Of a stretch of DNA of 64,000 nucleotides, positions 1 through 10,791 are shown piece by piece; position 1 is the first letter of the stretch, and every line of letters begins with the position of its first letter. The notes beneath the pieces were generated by a model. That model saw nothing but the letters and a program-made list of their open reading frames with translations, did no database searches and was not told the origin of the DNA. The position numbers were made by a program, and so were the translations under genes. Origin of the DNA: Lysobacter sp. cf310 (GTDB lineage: Bacteria > Pseudomonadota > Gammaproteobacteria > Xanthomonadales > Xanthomonadaceae). Location of the stretch: contig NZ_FOSS01000003.1 in NCBI RefSeq assembly GCF_900114355.1, positions 369,215 through 433,214 of the forward strand. Direction: 5' to 3'.

Positions 1-25
1 TTGTGCAGGCCCCGTCGGCGCAGCC

Positions 26-796
26 TTACCCAGCGCCCGCGCTTGCTCCCATCAGCCCGATGCCGAACAGCGACCAGTCGTTGATCACGTGCGCGCCGAA
101 CGACACCCACGTATTTTTAGTCTTGAGATAGGCCAAGCTCAGCACCAGGCGCGCGCTGCCGATCACGACCAGGCACTGCAGCAGGTTCCAGCCGTAGGTG
201 GGCAGATGCATCGCGCCGAACATGAGGGCGGTCGCCACCCACGCCAGCAGCAAGGCGCGCGAGCGCGACCAGCCCAGCCTGGTGTGCAGGTACCAGGTCA
301 GCGCCAGCAAGGGCAGCAAGGTCAGCACTTCCTCGCCCAGCAGCTGCGGCAGGGTCTTGAGAAAGAACAGCGAGCGCTCGCCCATGCCTTGCTGGGCCAG
401 AATCGCGAAGGCCGGATTGCTGGCCGCGCCGGTCCCTTTCATGACCAGCAGACCGACCGCCAGGCTGACCAGCAGATTGAGCGCGGCGAAGGCCAGCATC
501 CACAGCAACTCGCGCCAGCCGACGCGACGGAACAGCGCCGTCCAGTGATGCGGCGCGACGATGGCCAGGCCCAGCAAGGGAATGGCGAAGAACGCGACCG
601 CGGGGATGAACTGGCCCCAGCCTTCGCGGAACAGCGGGACGGGCGCGACCAGCGCCGCGAAGCCGAGCGCGACCGTAAGCAACACGAACGCCCACTGCGC
701 GCCCGAAATGGCGACCGGCTTTCCGTTGTAGTAGGGAAAGTCGTCGCTGGCATGGCCGCTGCGGTCGGGCGGCGTCGGCGTCGGCGTCGGCGTCAT
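26..796 (-). CDS. CPBP-family intramembrane protease-like protein
   Basis: A 256-aa integral membrane protein of the CPBP (Abi/Rce1) family. Seen: about seven hydrophobic segments and, in the C-terminal half, the three family motifs, namely a Glu pair in LLGEEVL, FGAMH, and a HVIND (HxxxN) box. In the family these Glu and His residues line an intramembrane active site of a glutamic-type protease or a bacteriocin self-immunity protein. The usual Arg after the Glu pair (EExxxR) is not visible, so activity is uncertain. I place the start at the ATG opening the MTPTPTPTPP repeat, because the upstream part of the frame is Arg/Ala-rich and looks non-coding. The Thr-Pro run comes from a small GGCGTC tandem repeat. 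It has no co-transcribed neighbour in the window. Confidence 0.8.
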   Translation of the reverse strand: MTPTPTPTPPDRSGHASDDFPYYNGKPVAISGAQWAFVLLTVALGFAALVAPVPLFREGWGQFIPAVAFFAIPLLGLAIVAPHHWTALFRRVGWRELLWMLAFAALNLLVSLAVGLLVMKGTGAASNPAFAILAQQGMGERSLFFLKTLPQLLGEEVLTLLPLLALTWYLHTRLGWSRSRALLLAWVATALMFGAMHLPTYGWNLLQCLVVIGSARLVLSLAYLKTKNTWVSFGAHVINDWSLFGIGLMGASAGAG

Positions 797-1270
797 GAGC
801 GGACTCCGGAATGCAACCATGTCGAACCGATGGCACCTATCGCCGCGCACGCACGCGCGTGCGGCTCGGGCGCAGGATCGGCCTGGGCAACCCGCGGACG
901 CGGTGCGACATGCGCATGCCCGCAAGCGGGCTCCGCGGATGACGGCCGCCCTGCTCCCACCTTCGCGCCTTCATGGTCGAATCGACTGCGGGTCATGCGG
1001 ACGTCTCCGTGAGCTGGTGCGGTGGACTCCGTCTGCGGCGACACATCGGCGGGCCGGCTCCGGCCGCCCCCCCCCCGGACGGCTTTCGCGCGCCCGACCA
1101 TCGTCCAACGCAAGGCGCGATCGGAAACGGACAACGAACGCCTACGACCCTAGCGACGGGCAGCAGGCAAGTCCAAGGCCATCTTGGTTCATGGGCGGGC
1201 ACGATCCGTGACCCGGGTCCGGATTCGGCGTTGGCGCCGCGCGCACGCGAGTGCCATCGCCGCAGCCCTG
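797..1270. other. Intergenic region without a supportable gene
   Basis: About 470 bp between two minus-strand genes. Open frames here are Arg/Ala/Pro-rich shadows without ribosome-binding sites. A run of ten C lies near 1067-1076. I see no RNA gene, repeat or clear terminator. Confidence 0.5.
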
Positions 1271-1582
1271 CTAGGGCAGCGTGAACTTGCGCATCACGCG
1301 CAGCGGCCAGATCGAGGTGAAGCTGGCGCCGCCGACCAGGCGAAACGCGGCCGATACACCCTGCACCACGCCCAGCTTCTCCAGCACGCTGCGCGCGCGC
1401 CGGAAGGAATGGCGCGGATCGGCCGTGGTCATGAATACATTGATTTCTTTCGGGCTGACGTCGTAGCCCTCCAGCTCCACGGTGTCGCCCAAGGCCGCCT
1501 TCAGCTCGCTTTCCAGCGTGGTCAGAAAGGTCTCGTCTGTCAGCGACTTGCGCCACAGCTTGATGATGAGCTGGTAATCCAT
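1271..1582 (-). CDS. Conserved-looking small protein of unknown function
   Basis: A 103-aa soluble protein, acidic in the N-terminal half and basic at the C-terminus. I do not recognise the family. Seen: an amphipathic N-terminal helix (SLTDETFLTTLESEL), a mixed central region, and a hydrophobic C-terminal strand. There are no Cys, no signal peptide and no membrane segment. The start is the ATG of MDYQLIIKL; the longer frame upstream is Arg-rich. It is divergent from the large glucan synthase gene, so the 190 bp between them should hold both promoters. Normal residue composition and codon use argue that it is a real gene. Confidence 0.65.
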   Translation of the reverse strand: MDYQLIIKLWRKSLTDETFLTTLESELKAALGDTVELEGYDVSPKEINVFMTTADPRHSFRRARSVLEKLGVVQGVSAAFRLVGGASFTSIWPLRVMRKFTLP

Positions 1583-1776
1583 GCGCGCATTATAAGCCTT
1601 ACCCGCGCGGCGGCCCGCGACTCGCCGCGGTGCCGGGTGGCGGACTCGCCGATCTGCGAACACGCAACTGCACGCGCCTTGCCGCAAGCGCTGCGGCGCT
1701 CGATTTCACCTCCCTGTACTGCCTTGGATGCCAGGATCGCGTTCTCGGCGACTGCTCGCCCCTGTTTAGGTCTCCG

Positions 1777-4700
1777 ATGCCTCAGTTATGGAGGATGTTC
1801 AGCCGTTGGTTGCGCCTGCGCAGGCGTTTGTGGCGCTGGCGGCGTTCAGCCACGCAGAGCACGCTGCAAGTCGAAGGGCCGTTGCGTTCGCAGTTGTTCA
1901 ATGCCGAACAGATGGAATTGCACGGCAAGGCGCTGGCGCGCCAGCACCACGTGCGCGCGCGCGCGGGACCGGAGCGGTTGCTGGACCGTCTGCAGGAGAA
2001 CGAAGGCCTGCTGGACGACGCCTATACGCTGCTCACGCGCATGGTCCAGGACGACATGCGCATCACCCCGGCCGGCGAGTGGTTGCTGGACAACTACTAC
2101 CTGATCGAAGAACAGATCCACACCGCGCGGCGGCACCTGCCCAAGGGCTACAGCCGCCAACTGCCCTCCCTGAGCCAGGGCGCTTCCAGCGGCTTGCCGC
2201 GCGTATACGACCTGTCGCTGGAAGCTATCGCCCACGGCGACGGCCGCATCGACGCCGAAACCATCGGCCGCTTCGTCGCCGCCTACCAGACCATCACGCC
2301 GCTGAAACTCGGCGAGCTGTGGGCGATTCCGATCATGCTGCGGCTGGCGCTGATCGACAATCTGCGGCGCATGGCGGTGCGGGTGATGCGCGACGGCGCG
2401 GACCATCGTCTTGCCAGCGAGTGGGCGGACCTGCTCAACGAAACCGCCGCCGAAAGCCCCAAGGACGTGGTGCTGGTGGTCGCCGACATGGCGCGCTCGC
2501 AGCCGCCGCTGTCGGGCGCGTTCGTGTCCGAGCTGACACGCGGCCTGCAGGGCCGCGGCACCGTGTTCTCGATGCCGATCACCTGGCTGGAGCAATGGGT
2601 GGTCGACGGCGGCCACAGCATCGAGGAGCTGGTGCATCTGGAAAGCCAGCAGCAGGCCGCCGACCAGGTGTCGATCAGCAACAGCATCGGCAGCCTACGC
2701 TTCCTGGCCAACATGGATTGGCGCGAATTCGTCGAGAGCATGAGCGCGGTCGAGCGCCGCTTGCGCGAAGACCCCGCCGGCACCTACGCGCTGATGGACT
2801 TCAGCACCCGCGACAGCTACCGCCACGTAGTGGAGAAGATGGCGCGGCTCAGCGGCGCCAGCGAGCCGGACGTGGCCGACCTCGTGCTGGAGCTGGCCCG
2901 CGCTGGCGCCTACGCCACGAATGCCGATGGCGGCCGCGCCCACGTCGGCTACTACCTGGTCGACGACGGCGTGGCGCAGACCCGGGCGCGGGTGACCGCA
3001 TCCGCGCCAGGCTTGCGACCGATACGCCTGCGTCCCGCGCGCATCCCGCTATGGGCCTACCTGACCCCGATCGCCGCGATCGCCGGATCGTTCGCCTGGG
3101 CGCTACTGTCGGTGCCTTCGAACATGCCGCAAGACGGCGCGCCGTTTTGGCTGCTGCTGGCGCTGGCGGTGGTGGCCTTCAGCGAGTTGGGCATCGCCCT
3201 GGTCAACTGGGCCGCCACCTTGCTGGTCGCGCCGCGGCCCTTGCCGCGGATGGATTTCTCCAAGGGCATTCCGCCCGAAGCGCGTACCCTGGTGGTGGTG
3301 CCCAGCATGCTGGGCAGCCTGGAGGGCGTCGACAGCCTGGTGGAGGGCCTGGAGGTGCGTTTCCTGGCCAACCGCGACCGCCATCTGCACTTCGCCCTGT
3401 TGACCGATTTCCTGGATGCCGATAGCCAGACCCTGCCCGCCGACGCCGCGCTGCTGGCGCGCGCGGCCCAACAGATCGGCCTGCTCAATACCCGCTATGC
3501 GCCGGAGAGCGGCGACCTGTTCTTCCTGTTCCATCGCGCGCGACTGTGGAACCCGCGCGAAGGCTGCTGGATGGGCCACGAGCGCAAGCGCGGCAAGCTG
3601 GCGGCGCTGAACCGCCTGCTGCGCGGTCGTTCGCAGGACGAGTTCCTGCAGGTGACCGGCGAGACCGAGGTGCTGGCGCAGGTGCGCTACGTGATCACCC
3701 TGGACAGCGACACGCGCCTGCCGCGCGACGCCGCGCGCGAGTTCGTCGGCACCCTCGCCCACCCCTTGAATCGCGCCCGCTACGATCGGCGCCTGGGCCG
3801 GGTGGTACGCGGCTACGGCATCCTCCAGCCCAGCGTGGGCACCAGCCAGAGCGGACGCCGCAGCACCCGCTATGCGCGCATGTTCGGCAGCGAGCCTGGT
3901 ATCGATCCCTACACCCGCACGGTCTCGGACGTGTATCAGGACCTGTTCGGCGAAGGCTCCTTCGTCGGCAAGGGCATCTACGACGTGGACGCGTTCGAAG
4001 CCGCGCTGGCCGATCGCTTCCCCGACAATCGCATCCTCAGCCACGACCTGCTGGAAGGCTGCTATGCGCGCGCCGGCCTGGTCAGCGACGTGCGCCTGTT
4101 CGAGGACTACCCCTCGCGCTACGCCGCCGACGTGAAGCGGCGCTACCGCTGGATACGCGGCGACTGGCAGCTGCTGCCCTGGCTGCTGCCCTGGGTGCCG
4201 CGCGCCCACGGCGGCTACGAGCGCAATCCGCTGTCGTGGCTGTCGCGCGGCAAACTGCTCGACAACCTGCGCCGCAGCCTGGTGCCGGCGGCCGCCACCG
4301 CGTTGTTGATGCTGGGCTGGTTGTACGCCGCGCATCCCCTGGCCTGGACGGCCTGGCTGCTGTGCCTGTGGCTGCTGCCGGTGCTGGTACCGGCGGCGCT
4401 GGACGCGTTCGCGGTTCCGGTGGACATGCCGCTGGAAGCGCATCTGCTACGGGTCGGCAAATCCACCCTGCGGCAATTGCTGCGCAGCGCGGTCACCCTG
4501 GCCTGCCTGCCTTACGAAGCCCTGCTGAACCTGGGCGCGATCGCCCGCACGCTGTGGCGGCTGGCGATCAGCCGCCGCCACCTGTTGCAGTGGAACCCGT
4601 CCAGCGAAGTCGAACGCAGCCTGGGCAGCGGCATGAGCGCGGAGTTGCGCGGCATGGGCGCGGCGCCGCTGTTCGCCGTGGCCGCGGCGACGCTGCTGGC

Positions 4701-7700
4701 GATCGTGCAGCCGCTGTCGCTGTGGGTGGCCTTGCCTTGGCTGGCGCTGTGGTTGCTGTCGCCTGCGCTGATGGCCTGGCTGGGGCATCCGCCCGCGCAA
4801 CGCGATGCGGATCTGTCGGCTGGCCAGTTGGCATTCCTGGGGCGCCTGGCGCGCCGCACCTGGGGTTTCTTCGAGACCTATGTACGTGCGCAAGACCATT
4901 GGCTGCCGCCGGACAACGTGCAGGAGCACCCTGCCCTGGTGGTCGCGCGCCGCACCTCGCCGACCAACATCGGCCTGTCGCTGCTGGCCAATCTGTCGGC
5001 CTACGACTTCGGCTACCTGCAGGCGGGCGGCGTGCTGGAACGCACGCGCCGGGTGTTCGACACGCTGGAAACGTTGCCGCGCCATCGCGGCCATTTCTAC
5101 AACTGGTACGACACCGAAACCTTGCAGCCGCTGCCGCCGCGCTACATCTCCACGGTCGACAGCGGCAATCTCGCCGGCCATCTGCTGACCTTGCGCCAGG
5201 GCCTGCTGGCCTTGATCGAGGCGCCGGTGCTGGCGCCCAGCACCTACGCCGGCCTCGCCGATACCCTGGGCGTGCTGGAGGAGACCCATCGCGCGGCCGC
5301 ACACGATGACGAGGCCTTGGCACGAGTCCTGGCCGAGTTGCGCGCCGCGCTCGATCCCCTGCTCGAGCAGGCGCCGGTCGGCGTGGGCGATGCCGAACGC
5401 GCCTTGAGCAACCTCCTCGCCCAGGCCGACCGGATGCTGGCGCTGTGGCCCGCGAGCGAAGACCCGACCGCGGATCACTGGGCGCTCGCCCTGGTCGCCG
5501 CCTGCCGCTGCGCGCTGACCGAGCTGGAGCATTTCGGCCTGCTGCCGCTGGCGGCCGACCTCGGCGACGACGGCAACCGCATCCCCAGCCTGCGCGAGCT
5601 GCAGACGCGGTCGACGCATCCCGTCGCACAGGCGCGCGCACGCGAGCGCATCCACGAGCTCGAACGCCTGGCGCATATCGCCGGGCAGTTCTCGCTGATG
5701 GAATACGAATTCCTCTACGACCGCGCCCGCCATCTGCTGGCGATCGGCTACAACCTCGACGAGCACCGCCTGGACGCCGGCTACTACGACCTGCTGGCGT
5801 CGGAAGCGCGCTTGTGCAGTTTCGTCGCCATCGCCCAGGGCCAGCTGCCGCAGGAAAGCTGGTTCGCGCTGGGGCGCCTGCTTACCGAGGTCAACGGCGA
5901 CGCGACGCTGCTGTCGTGGAGCGGTTCGATGTTCGAGTACCTGATGCCGCAGCTGGTGATGCCCAGCTATCCGGACACCCTGCTCGATCAGACCTCGCAG
6001 CATGCGGTGGAAGCGCAAATCGCGCACGGCATGGAGCGCTCGGTGCCTTGGGGCGTGTCCGAGTCCGGCTACAACACCGTCGATGCGCGCATGAACTATC
6101 AGTACAGGGCGTTCGGCGTGCCCGGCCTGGGCCTCAAGCGTGGCCTGGGCCAGGACCTGGTGATCGCCCCCTACGCCAGCATGATGGCGCTGATGGTGGC
6201 GCCGGAAGCCGCCTGCCAGAATCTGCAGCGGTTGAGCGCGCTGGGCTTCGGCGGCGACTTCGGCCTCTACGAGGCCATCGACTACACGCCGGCGCGCGTG
6301 CCGCACGGACAGGACTGCGTGGTGGTGCGCTCGTTCATGGCCCATCACCAGGGCATGGGTCTGCTGTCGCTGGACCACCTGCTGCGCCACCAGCCCATGC
6401 AGCGGCGTTTCGTCGCCGACGCCGAATTCCAGGCCACCTTGCTGCTGTTGCAGGAACGCATCCCGCATACCGGCGTGTTCCATCCGCACGAGGCCGAGAC
6501 CCTGGGCGCGCGCGCCACCAGCACCGAGACCGAAACCCAGCTGCGCATTTTCCGCAATCCCGGCACCAACCGGCCGGCGGTGCAACTGCTGTCCAACGGC
6601 CGCTATCACGGCTTGCTGACCAGCGCCGGCGGCGGTTACAGCCGCCAGCAGGACATGGCGGTCACGCGCTGGCGCGAGGACGGCACCCGCGACCATTGGG
6701 GCAGCTTCTGCTATCTGCGCGACGTCGACAGCGGCGAGTTCTGGTCGGCCGCGCTGCAGCCCACCGGCGTGCCGGTGGAACAATACGAGGCGATTTTCTC
6801 CGACGCCAAGGCCGAGTTCCGCGGGCGCAAGCGCGGCTACGACAGCCACCTGGAGATCGCGATTTCGGCCGAGGACGACATCGAGTTGCGCCGGCTGCGC
6901 CTGAGCAATCGCAGCCGGCATACGCGCACCATCGAAATCACCACCTATGCCGAGGTCGTGCTGGCCCCCGCCATCGCCGACGAGCTGCATCCGGCCTTCA
7001 GCAATCTGTTCGTGCAGTCGCAGATCCTCCGGCAGAAGCAGGCCCTGCTGTGCACGCGGCGGCCGCGTTCGCACGACGAGGTGCCGCCGTGGATGTTCCA
7101 CCTGGTCGCGGTGCACGATGCCGATATCGGAGCGATCTCCTACGAGACCGATCGCGCGCGCTTCCTCGGCCGCGGCAACACCCCGCGCACGCCGCGCGCG
7201 CTGTCGGTCGACGAGGCCTTGTCGGACACCGAGGGCTCGGTACTGGACCCGATCGTGGCGATCCGCTGCCGGATCGAGCTGGCGCCCGGCCAGACCGCGA
7301 TGATCGACATGGTCACCGGCGTCGGTGCCGATCGCGAGGCCTGCGTTGAACTGGTCGACAAGTACCGCGACCGCCGCCTGGCCGACCGCGTGTTCGATCT
7401 GGCCTGGACCCACAGCCAGGTGGTGCGCCGCCAGATCAACGCCTCGCAGGCCGACGCCCAATTGTACGAACGCCTGGCCGGCTTGATCGTGTACGCGCAT
7501 CCGCTGCTGCGCGCCGACCCGGTCGTGCTGCTGCAGAACCAGCGCGGCCAGTCGGGCCTGTGGGGCCATGCGATCTCCGGCGACCTGCCCATCGTGCTGC
7601 TGCGCATCGCCGACGCCGACAACATCGAACTGGTGCGGCAGATGGTGCAGGCCCACGCCTATTGGCGCCTCAAAGGCCTGCGCGCCGACCTGGTGATCTG

Positions 7701-10473
7701 GAACGAGAGCCAGGCCGGCTATCGCCAGCAGTTGCAGGATCTGATCCTGGGCATGGTCTCCGCCGATCCCGAGGCCAACATCCTCGACCGCCCCGGCGGC
7801 ATCTTCGTGCGCCCGGCCCAGCAGATCTCGCAGGAGGACCGCATCCTGCTGCAATCGGTGGCGCGCGTGATCGTGGACGACCAGAAGGGCACCCTCGCCG
7901 CCCAGATCGGCCGCCACGTGCCGCCGGAGCGGGCGATTCCCGCCCTGCTGCCGGAAGGCGCGGCGGACCTGAGCCCGTTCGCGGACACGGACGCAGCCAA
8001 CGGCCTGCCGCCCAGGCACGAGGACGAGGCCGACGACGCCTGGCCGTTCGACGCGGTGGCCCAGGAGTTCGTGTTCGACAACGGCGTCGGCGCGTTCTCC
8101 GCCGACGGCCGTGAGTACGTGATCGTCTCGCGCGAAGGCGCGCCGACGCCGGCGCCCTGGTGCAACGTGATGGCCAACGCCCGCTTCGGCACCGTGGTCA
8201 GCGAGAGCGCGCCGGGCTACACCTGGTTCGAAAACGCGCACGAGTTCCGCCTCACCCCCTGGCACAACGACCCGGTCGCCGACAGCGCCGGCGAGGCCTT
8301 CTACCTGCGCGACGAGGACAGCGGACAGGTGTGGTCGCCGATGCCGCTGCCCTGCCGCGGGCGCGGCGACTACCGCACCCGTCACGGCTTCGGCTACAGC
8401 GTCTACGAGCACCTGGAGGACGGCATCGCCAGCGAGCTGTGGGTGTACGTGGGCGTCGAGGACGCGGTGAAGTACTCGGTGCTGAAGCTGCGCAACCTGT
8501 CCGGCCGCGCGCGCCGGCTGTCCGCCACCGGCTATGTGGAATGGGTGCTGGGCGATCTGCGCGGCAAATCGCAGATGCACGTGGTCAGCGAACTGAACGC
8601 CGACAACGGCGTGCTGACCGCGCGCAATCCCTACAACACCGAGTTCGCCGGCCGCGTCGCCTTCTTCGACACCGACGCCAACGGCTGCAGCTACACCGCC
8701 GACCGCACCGAGTTCCTCGGCCGCAACGGCAGCCTGGGCGAACCCGCGGCGCTGCGGCGCGAACGCCTGTCCGGCCGCCTCGGCGTCGGCCTGGACCCCT
8801 GCGCCGCGATCCAGGTGCCGATCGCCCTGGCCGCCGGCGAGCAGTCCGAGACGGTGTTCCGCTTGGGCATGGGCCAGGACCACGGCGAGGCCTTGCGGCT
8901 GGCGGCCAAGGTGCGCGGCGTCGGCTGGGCCCACGACGTGCTCGACGGCGTGCGCATCTATTGGCGCAAGCTGTTGTCGACCGTGCAGGTGCAGACCCCG
9001 GACCCCAGCGTGGACGCGCTGGCCAACGGCTGGCTGCTGTACCAGACCCTGGCCTGTCGCTACGTCGCGCGCAGCGGCTACTACCAGTCCGGCGGCGCGT
9101 TCGGCTTCCGCGACCAGCTGCAGGACGTGATGGCCAGCGTGCACGCCAAGCCGGCGCTGACCCGCGAGCATCTGCTGCTGTGCGCCGCCCACCAGTTCCC
9201 GCACGGCGACGTGCTGCACTGGTGGCATCCGCCGCAGGGCCGCGGCGTGCGCACGCGCTGTTCGGACGATTATCTGTGGCTGCCGCTGGCGGCCTGCCGT
9301 TATCTGACCGTCACCGGCGACAGCAGCGTGCTGGACGAGAACGTGCGCTTCATCGAGGGGCGCCCGGTCAACCCGGACGAAGAGTCCTACTACGACCTGC
9401 CGGTGCCGTCCTACCTGCAGCAGTCGTTCTACGAGCATTGCGCGGTCGCCCTGCAGCGTGGCTGCACCCTGCTGGGCGAGCGCGGCCTGCCCCTGATCGG
9501 CACCGGCGACTGGAACGACGGCATGAATAGGGTCGGCGAAGCCGGCCGCGGCGAAAGCGTCTGGCTGGGCTTCTTCCTGTTCGAAACCCTGCAGGCCTTC
9601 GAACAGGTCGCGCAGGCGCGCGAGGACCACAGCTTCGCCGATTATTGCCGCGAGCATGCGCAACGCCTGCGCGAGAACCTCGAAGCCCATGCCTGGGACG
9701 GGCAGTGGTACCGCCGCGCCTGGTTCGACGACGGCACCCCGCTGGGCTCCACCGCCAGCGACGAATGCACGATCGACTCGATCTCGCAAAGCTGGTCGGT
9801 GCTGTCGGACGCGGCCGATCCCGAGCGCGCGCGCCAGGCCATGGACGCGCTGGACGCGCACCTGGTCCGTCGCGATGCCGGCCTGATCCAGCTGCTGGAT
9901 CCTCCGTTCGACAAGACCGCTAAGGACCCCGGCTACATCCGCGGCTACGTGCCCGGCGTGCGCGAGAACGGCGGCCAATACACCCACGCCGCGGTATGGG
10001 CGGCGATGGCCTTCGCACACCGCGGCGATGCCGCGCGGGCCTGGGAGCTGGCGCGCATGATCAACCCGATTCACCACGCGCTCAGCGCGCAGGATGTGGC
10101 GCGCTACAAGGTCGAGCCCTACGTGCTGGCCGCGGACGTGTATGGCGTGGCGCCGCACGTGGGCCGCGGCGGCTGGACCTGGTACACCGGTTCGGCCGGC
10201 TGGATGTATCGCCTGCTGACCGAATCCCTGCTGGGTCTGCACCGCCAGGGCGAGCGCCTGACCTTGCGCCCCTGCCTGCCCGCCGACTGGCCGGAGTACC
10301 GCCTGCAGTACCGTCACGGCAGCAGCGCCTACTCGATCCGGGTACGGCAATGCGACGACGGGCCGGCGACCCTGCGACTGGACGACGTGGAGCAGGCCGA
10401 TCTCGGCTTCGCGCTGATCGACGACGGCGCCGCGCATCAGGTCGAAGTGCGGTGGCCGCGCCCCCCGGCATGA
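1777..10473 (+). CDS. ndvB: Cyclic beta-1,2-glucan synthase (NdvB type)
   Basis: A giant membrane enzyme of 2898 aa, the usual size for NdvB/Cgs. The family builds cyclic beta-1,2-glucans from UDP-glucose at the inner membrane; these become periplasmic osmoregulatory glucans. Seen, in order: a cytoplasmic N-terminus; paired hydrophobic segments around residues 430-480; a family-84 glycosyltransferase core with the LDSDTR motif (D643, D645); more membrane segments around residues 840-1000; two beta-rich sugar-binding modules; and a C-terminal GH94 phosphorylase-like domain. The last carries TGDWNDGMN at about 2576-2584, where GH94 enzymes have their catalytic Asp and which trims chain length in the family. 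The ATG at 1777 is chosen. A second ATG at 1795 is possible but sits directly on its GGAG. The stop overlaps the next start (ATGA). Confidence 0.93.
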   Translation: MPQLWRMFSRWLRLRRRLWRWRRSATQSTLQVEGPLRSQLFNAEQMELHGKALARQHHVRARAGPERLLDRLQENEGLLDDAYTLLTRMVQDDMRITPAGEWLLDNYYLIEEQIHTARRHLPKGYSRQLPSLSQGASSGLPRVYDLSLEAIAHGDGRIDAETIGRFVAAYQTITPLKLGELWAIPIMLRLALIDNLRRMAVRVMRDGADHRLASEWADLLNETAAESPKDVVLVVADMARSQPPLSGAFVSELTRGLQGRGTVFSMPITWLEQWVVDGGHSIEELVHLESQQQAADQVSISNSIGSLRFLANMDWREFVESMSAVERRLREDPAGTYALMDFSTRDSYRHVVEKMARLSGASEPDVADLVLELARAGAYATNADGGRAHVGYYLVDDGVAQTRARVTASAPGLRPIRLRPARIPLWAYLTPIAAIAGSFAWALLSVPSNMPQDGAPFWLLLALAVVAFSELGIALVNWAATLLVAPRPLPRMDFSKGIPPEARTLVVVPSMLGSLEGVDSLVEGLEVRFLANRDRHLHFALLTDFLDADSQTLPADAALLARAAQQIGLLNTRYAPESGDLFFLFHRARLWNPREGCWMGHERKRGKLAALNRLLRGRSQDEFLQVTGETEVLAQVRYVITLDSDTRLPRDAAREFVGTLAHPLNRARYDRRLGRVVRGYGILQPSVGTSQSGRRSTRYARMFGSEPGIDPYTRTVSDVYQDLFGEGSFVGKGIYDVDAFEAALADRFPDNRILSHDLLEGCYARAGLVSDVRLFEDYPSRYAADVKRRYRWIRGDWQLLPWLLPWVPRAHGGYERNPLSWLSRGKLLDNLRRSLVPAAATALLMLGWLYAAHPLAWTAWLLCLWLLPVLVPAALDAFAVPVDMPLEAHLLRVGKSTLRQLLRSAVTLACLPYEALLNLGAIARTLWRLAISRRHLLQWNPSSEVERSLGSGMSAELRGMGAAPLFAVAAATLLAIVQPLSLWVALPWLALWLLSPALMAWLGHPPAQRDADLSAGQLAFLGRLARRTWGFFETYVRAQDHWLPPDNVQEHPALVVARRTSPTNIGLSLLANLSAYDFGYLQAGGVLERTRRVFDTLETLPRHRGHFYNWYDTETLQPLPPRYISTVDSGNLAGHLLTLRQGLLALIEAPVLAPSTYAGLADTLGVLEETHRAAAHDDEALARVLAELRAALDPLLEQAPVGVGDAERALSNLLAQADRMLALWPASEDPTADHWALALVAACRCALTELEHFGLLPLAADLGDDGNRIPSLRELQTRSTHPVAQARARERIHELERLAHIAGQFSLMEYEFLYDRARHLLAIGYNLDEHRLDAGYYDLLASEARLCSFVAIAQGQLPQESWFALGRLLTEVNGDATLLSWSGSMFEYLMPQLVMPSYPDTLLDQTSQHAVEAQIAHGMERSVPWGVSESGYNTVDARMNYQYRAFGVPGLGLKRGLGQDLVIAPYASMMALMVAPEAACQNLQRLSALGFGGDFGLYEAIDYTPARVPHGQDCVVVRSFMAHHQGMGLLSLDHLLRHQPMQRRFVADAEFQATLLLLQERIPHTGVFHPHEAETLGARATSTETETQLRIFRNPGTNRPAVQLLSNGRYHGLLTSAGGGYSRQQDMAVTRWREDGTRDHWGSFCYLRDVDSGEFWSAALQPTGVPVEQYEAIFSDAKAEFRGRKRGYDSHLEIAISAEDDIELRRLRLSNRSRHTRTIEITTYAEVVLAPAIADELHPAFSNLFVQSQILRQKQALLCTRRPRSHDEVPPWMFHLVAVHDADIGAISYETDRARFLGRGNTPRTPRALSVDEALSDTEGSVLDPIVAIRCRIELAPGQTAMIDMVTGVGADREACVELVDKYRDRRLADRVFDLAWTHSQVVRRQINASQADAQLYERLAGLIVYAHPLLRADPVVLLQNQRGQSGLWGHAISGDLPIVLLRIADADNIELVRQMVQAHAYWRLKGLRADLVIWNESQAGYRQQLQDLILGMVSADPEANILDRPGGIFVRPAQQISQEDRILLQSVARVIVDDQKGTLAAQIGRHVPPERAIPALLPEGAADLSPFADTDAANGLPPRHEDEADDAWPFDAVAQEFVFDNGVGAFSADGREYVIVSREGAPTPAPWCNVMANARFGTVVSESAPGYTWFENAHEFRLTPWHNDPVADSAGEAFYLRDEDSGQVWSPMPLPCRGRGDYRTRHGFGYSVYEHLEDGIASELWVYVGVEDAVKYSVLKLRNLSGRARRLSATGYVEWVLGDLRGKSQMHVVSELNADNGVLTARNPYNTEFAGRVAFFDTDANGCSYTADRTEFLGRNGSLGEPAALRRERLSGRLGVGLDPCAAIQVPIALAAGEQSETVFRLGMGQDHGEALRLAAKVRGVGWAHDVLDGVRIYWRKLLSTVQVQTPDPSVDALANGWLLYQTLACRYVARSGYYQSGGAFGFRDQLQDVMASVHAKPALTREHLLLCAAHQFPHGDVLHWWHPPQGRGVRTRCSDDYLWLPLAACRYLTVTGDSSVLDENVRFIEGRPVNPDEESYYDLPVPSYLQQSFYEHCAVALQRGCTLLGERGLPLIGTGDWNDGMNRVGEAGRGESVWLGFFLFETLQAFEQVAQAREDHSFADYCREHAQRLRENLEAHAWDGQWYRRAWFDDGTPLGSTASDECTIDSISQSWSVLSDAADPERARQAMDALDAHLVRRDAGLIQLLDPPFDKTAKDPGYIRGYVPGVRENGGQYTHAAVWAAMAFAHRGDAARAWELARMINPIHHALSAQDVARYKVEPYVLAADVYGVAPHVGRGGWTWYTGSAGWMYRLLTESLLGLHRQGERLTLRPCLPADWPEYRLQYRHGSSAYSIRVRQCDDGPATLRLDDVEQADLGFALIDDGAAHQVEVRWPRPPA

Positions 10474-10715
10474 GCGCGCGGGCGCAGTTGGATGCGCAAC
10501 TGGATCATCTGGCGCAGATGCTCCCGCCCTGGCTGGAGCGGCTGCGTCACCCCGCGCAGTTCTGGCCGCAGTTCGACGCGCTGGCCGCGGCGATACTGGC
10601 GCGCGCCGGCTGGGAAGACAGGCCGCACGTACTGGGGCGTCTCGACGCGATGCTGGCCGCGCATGGCGTGAGCAGGCACGCCGACGCGAATGAGCGAACC
10701 GGATCCCCGTCTTGA
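10470..10715 (+). CDS. Small protein translationally coupled to the glucan synthase
   Basis: An 81-aa protein whose ATG overlaps the stop of the glucan synthase gene (ATGA), a common sign of translational coupling. I do not recognise the family. It is rich in Leu, Ala, Trp and His, has a predicted helical character (DALAAAILARAG), no signal peptide, no membrane segment and no Cys. The position suggests an accessory role in glucan synthesis, but this is only inference from the overlap. The opposite strand has an open frame of similar length with no ribosome-binding site. Confidence 0.6.
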   Translation: MSARAQLDAQLDHLAQMLPPWLERLRHPAQFWPQFDALAAAILARAGWEDRPHVLGRLDAMLAAHGVSRHADANERTGSPS

Positions 10716-10791
10716 AGCGCTCGACGGCCGAGCCTACTCACGATCTCAAGCGCCGCGAGCCCGGAACGATTTCCACCCCAGCAAAGGAAAC

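Noticed and set aside
4447-10437. 1996-codon frame antisense to the glucan synthase
   Set aside because: It is a high-GC shadow; composition is Ala/Gln/Arg/His-rich and lacks any domain, while the plus-strand frame has full family motifs.
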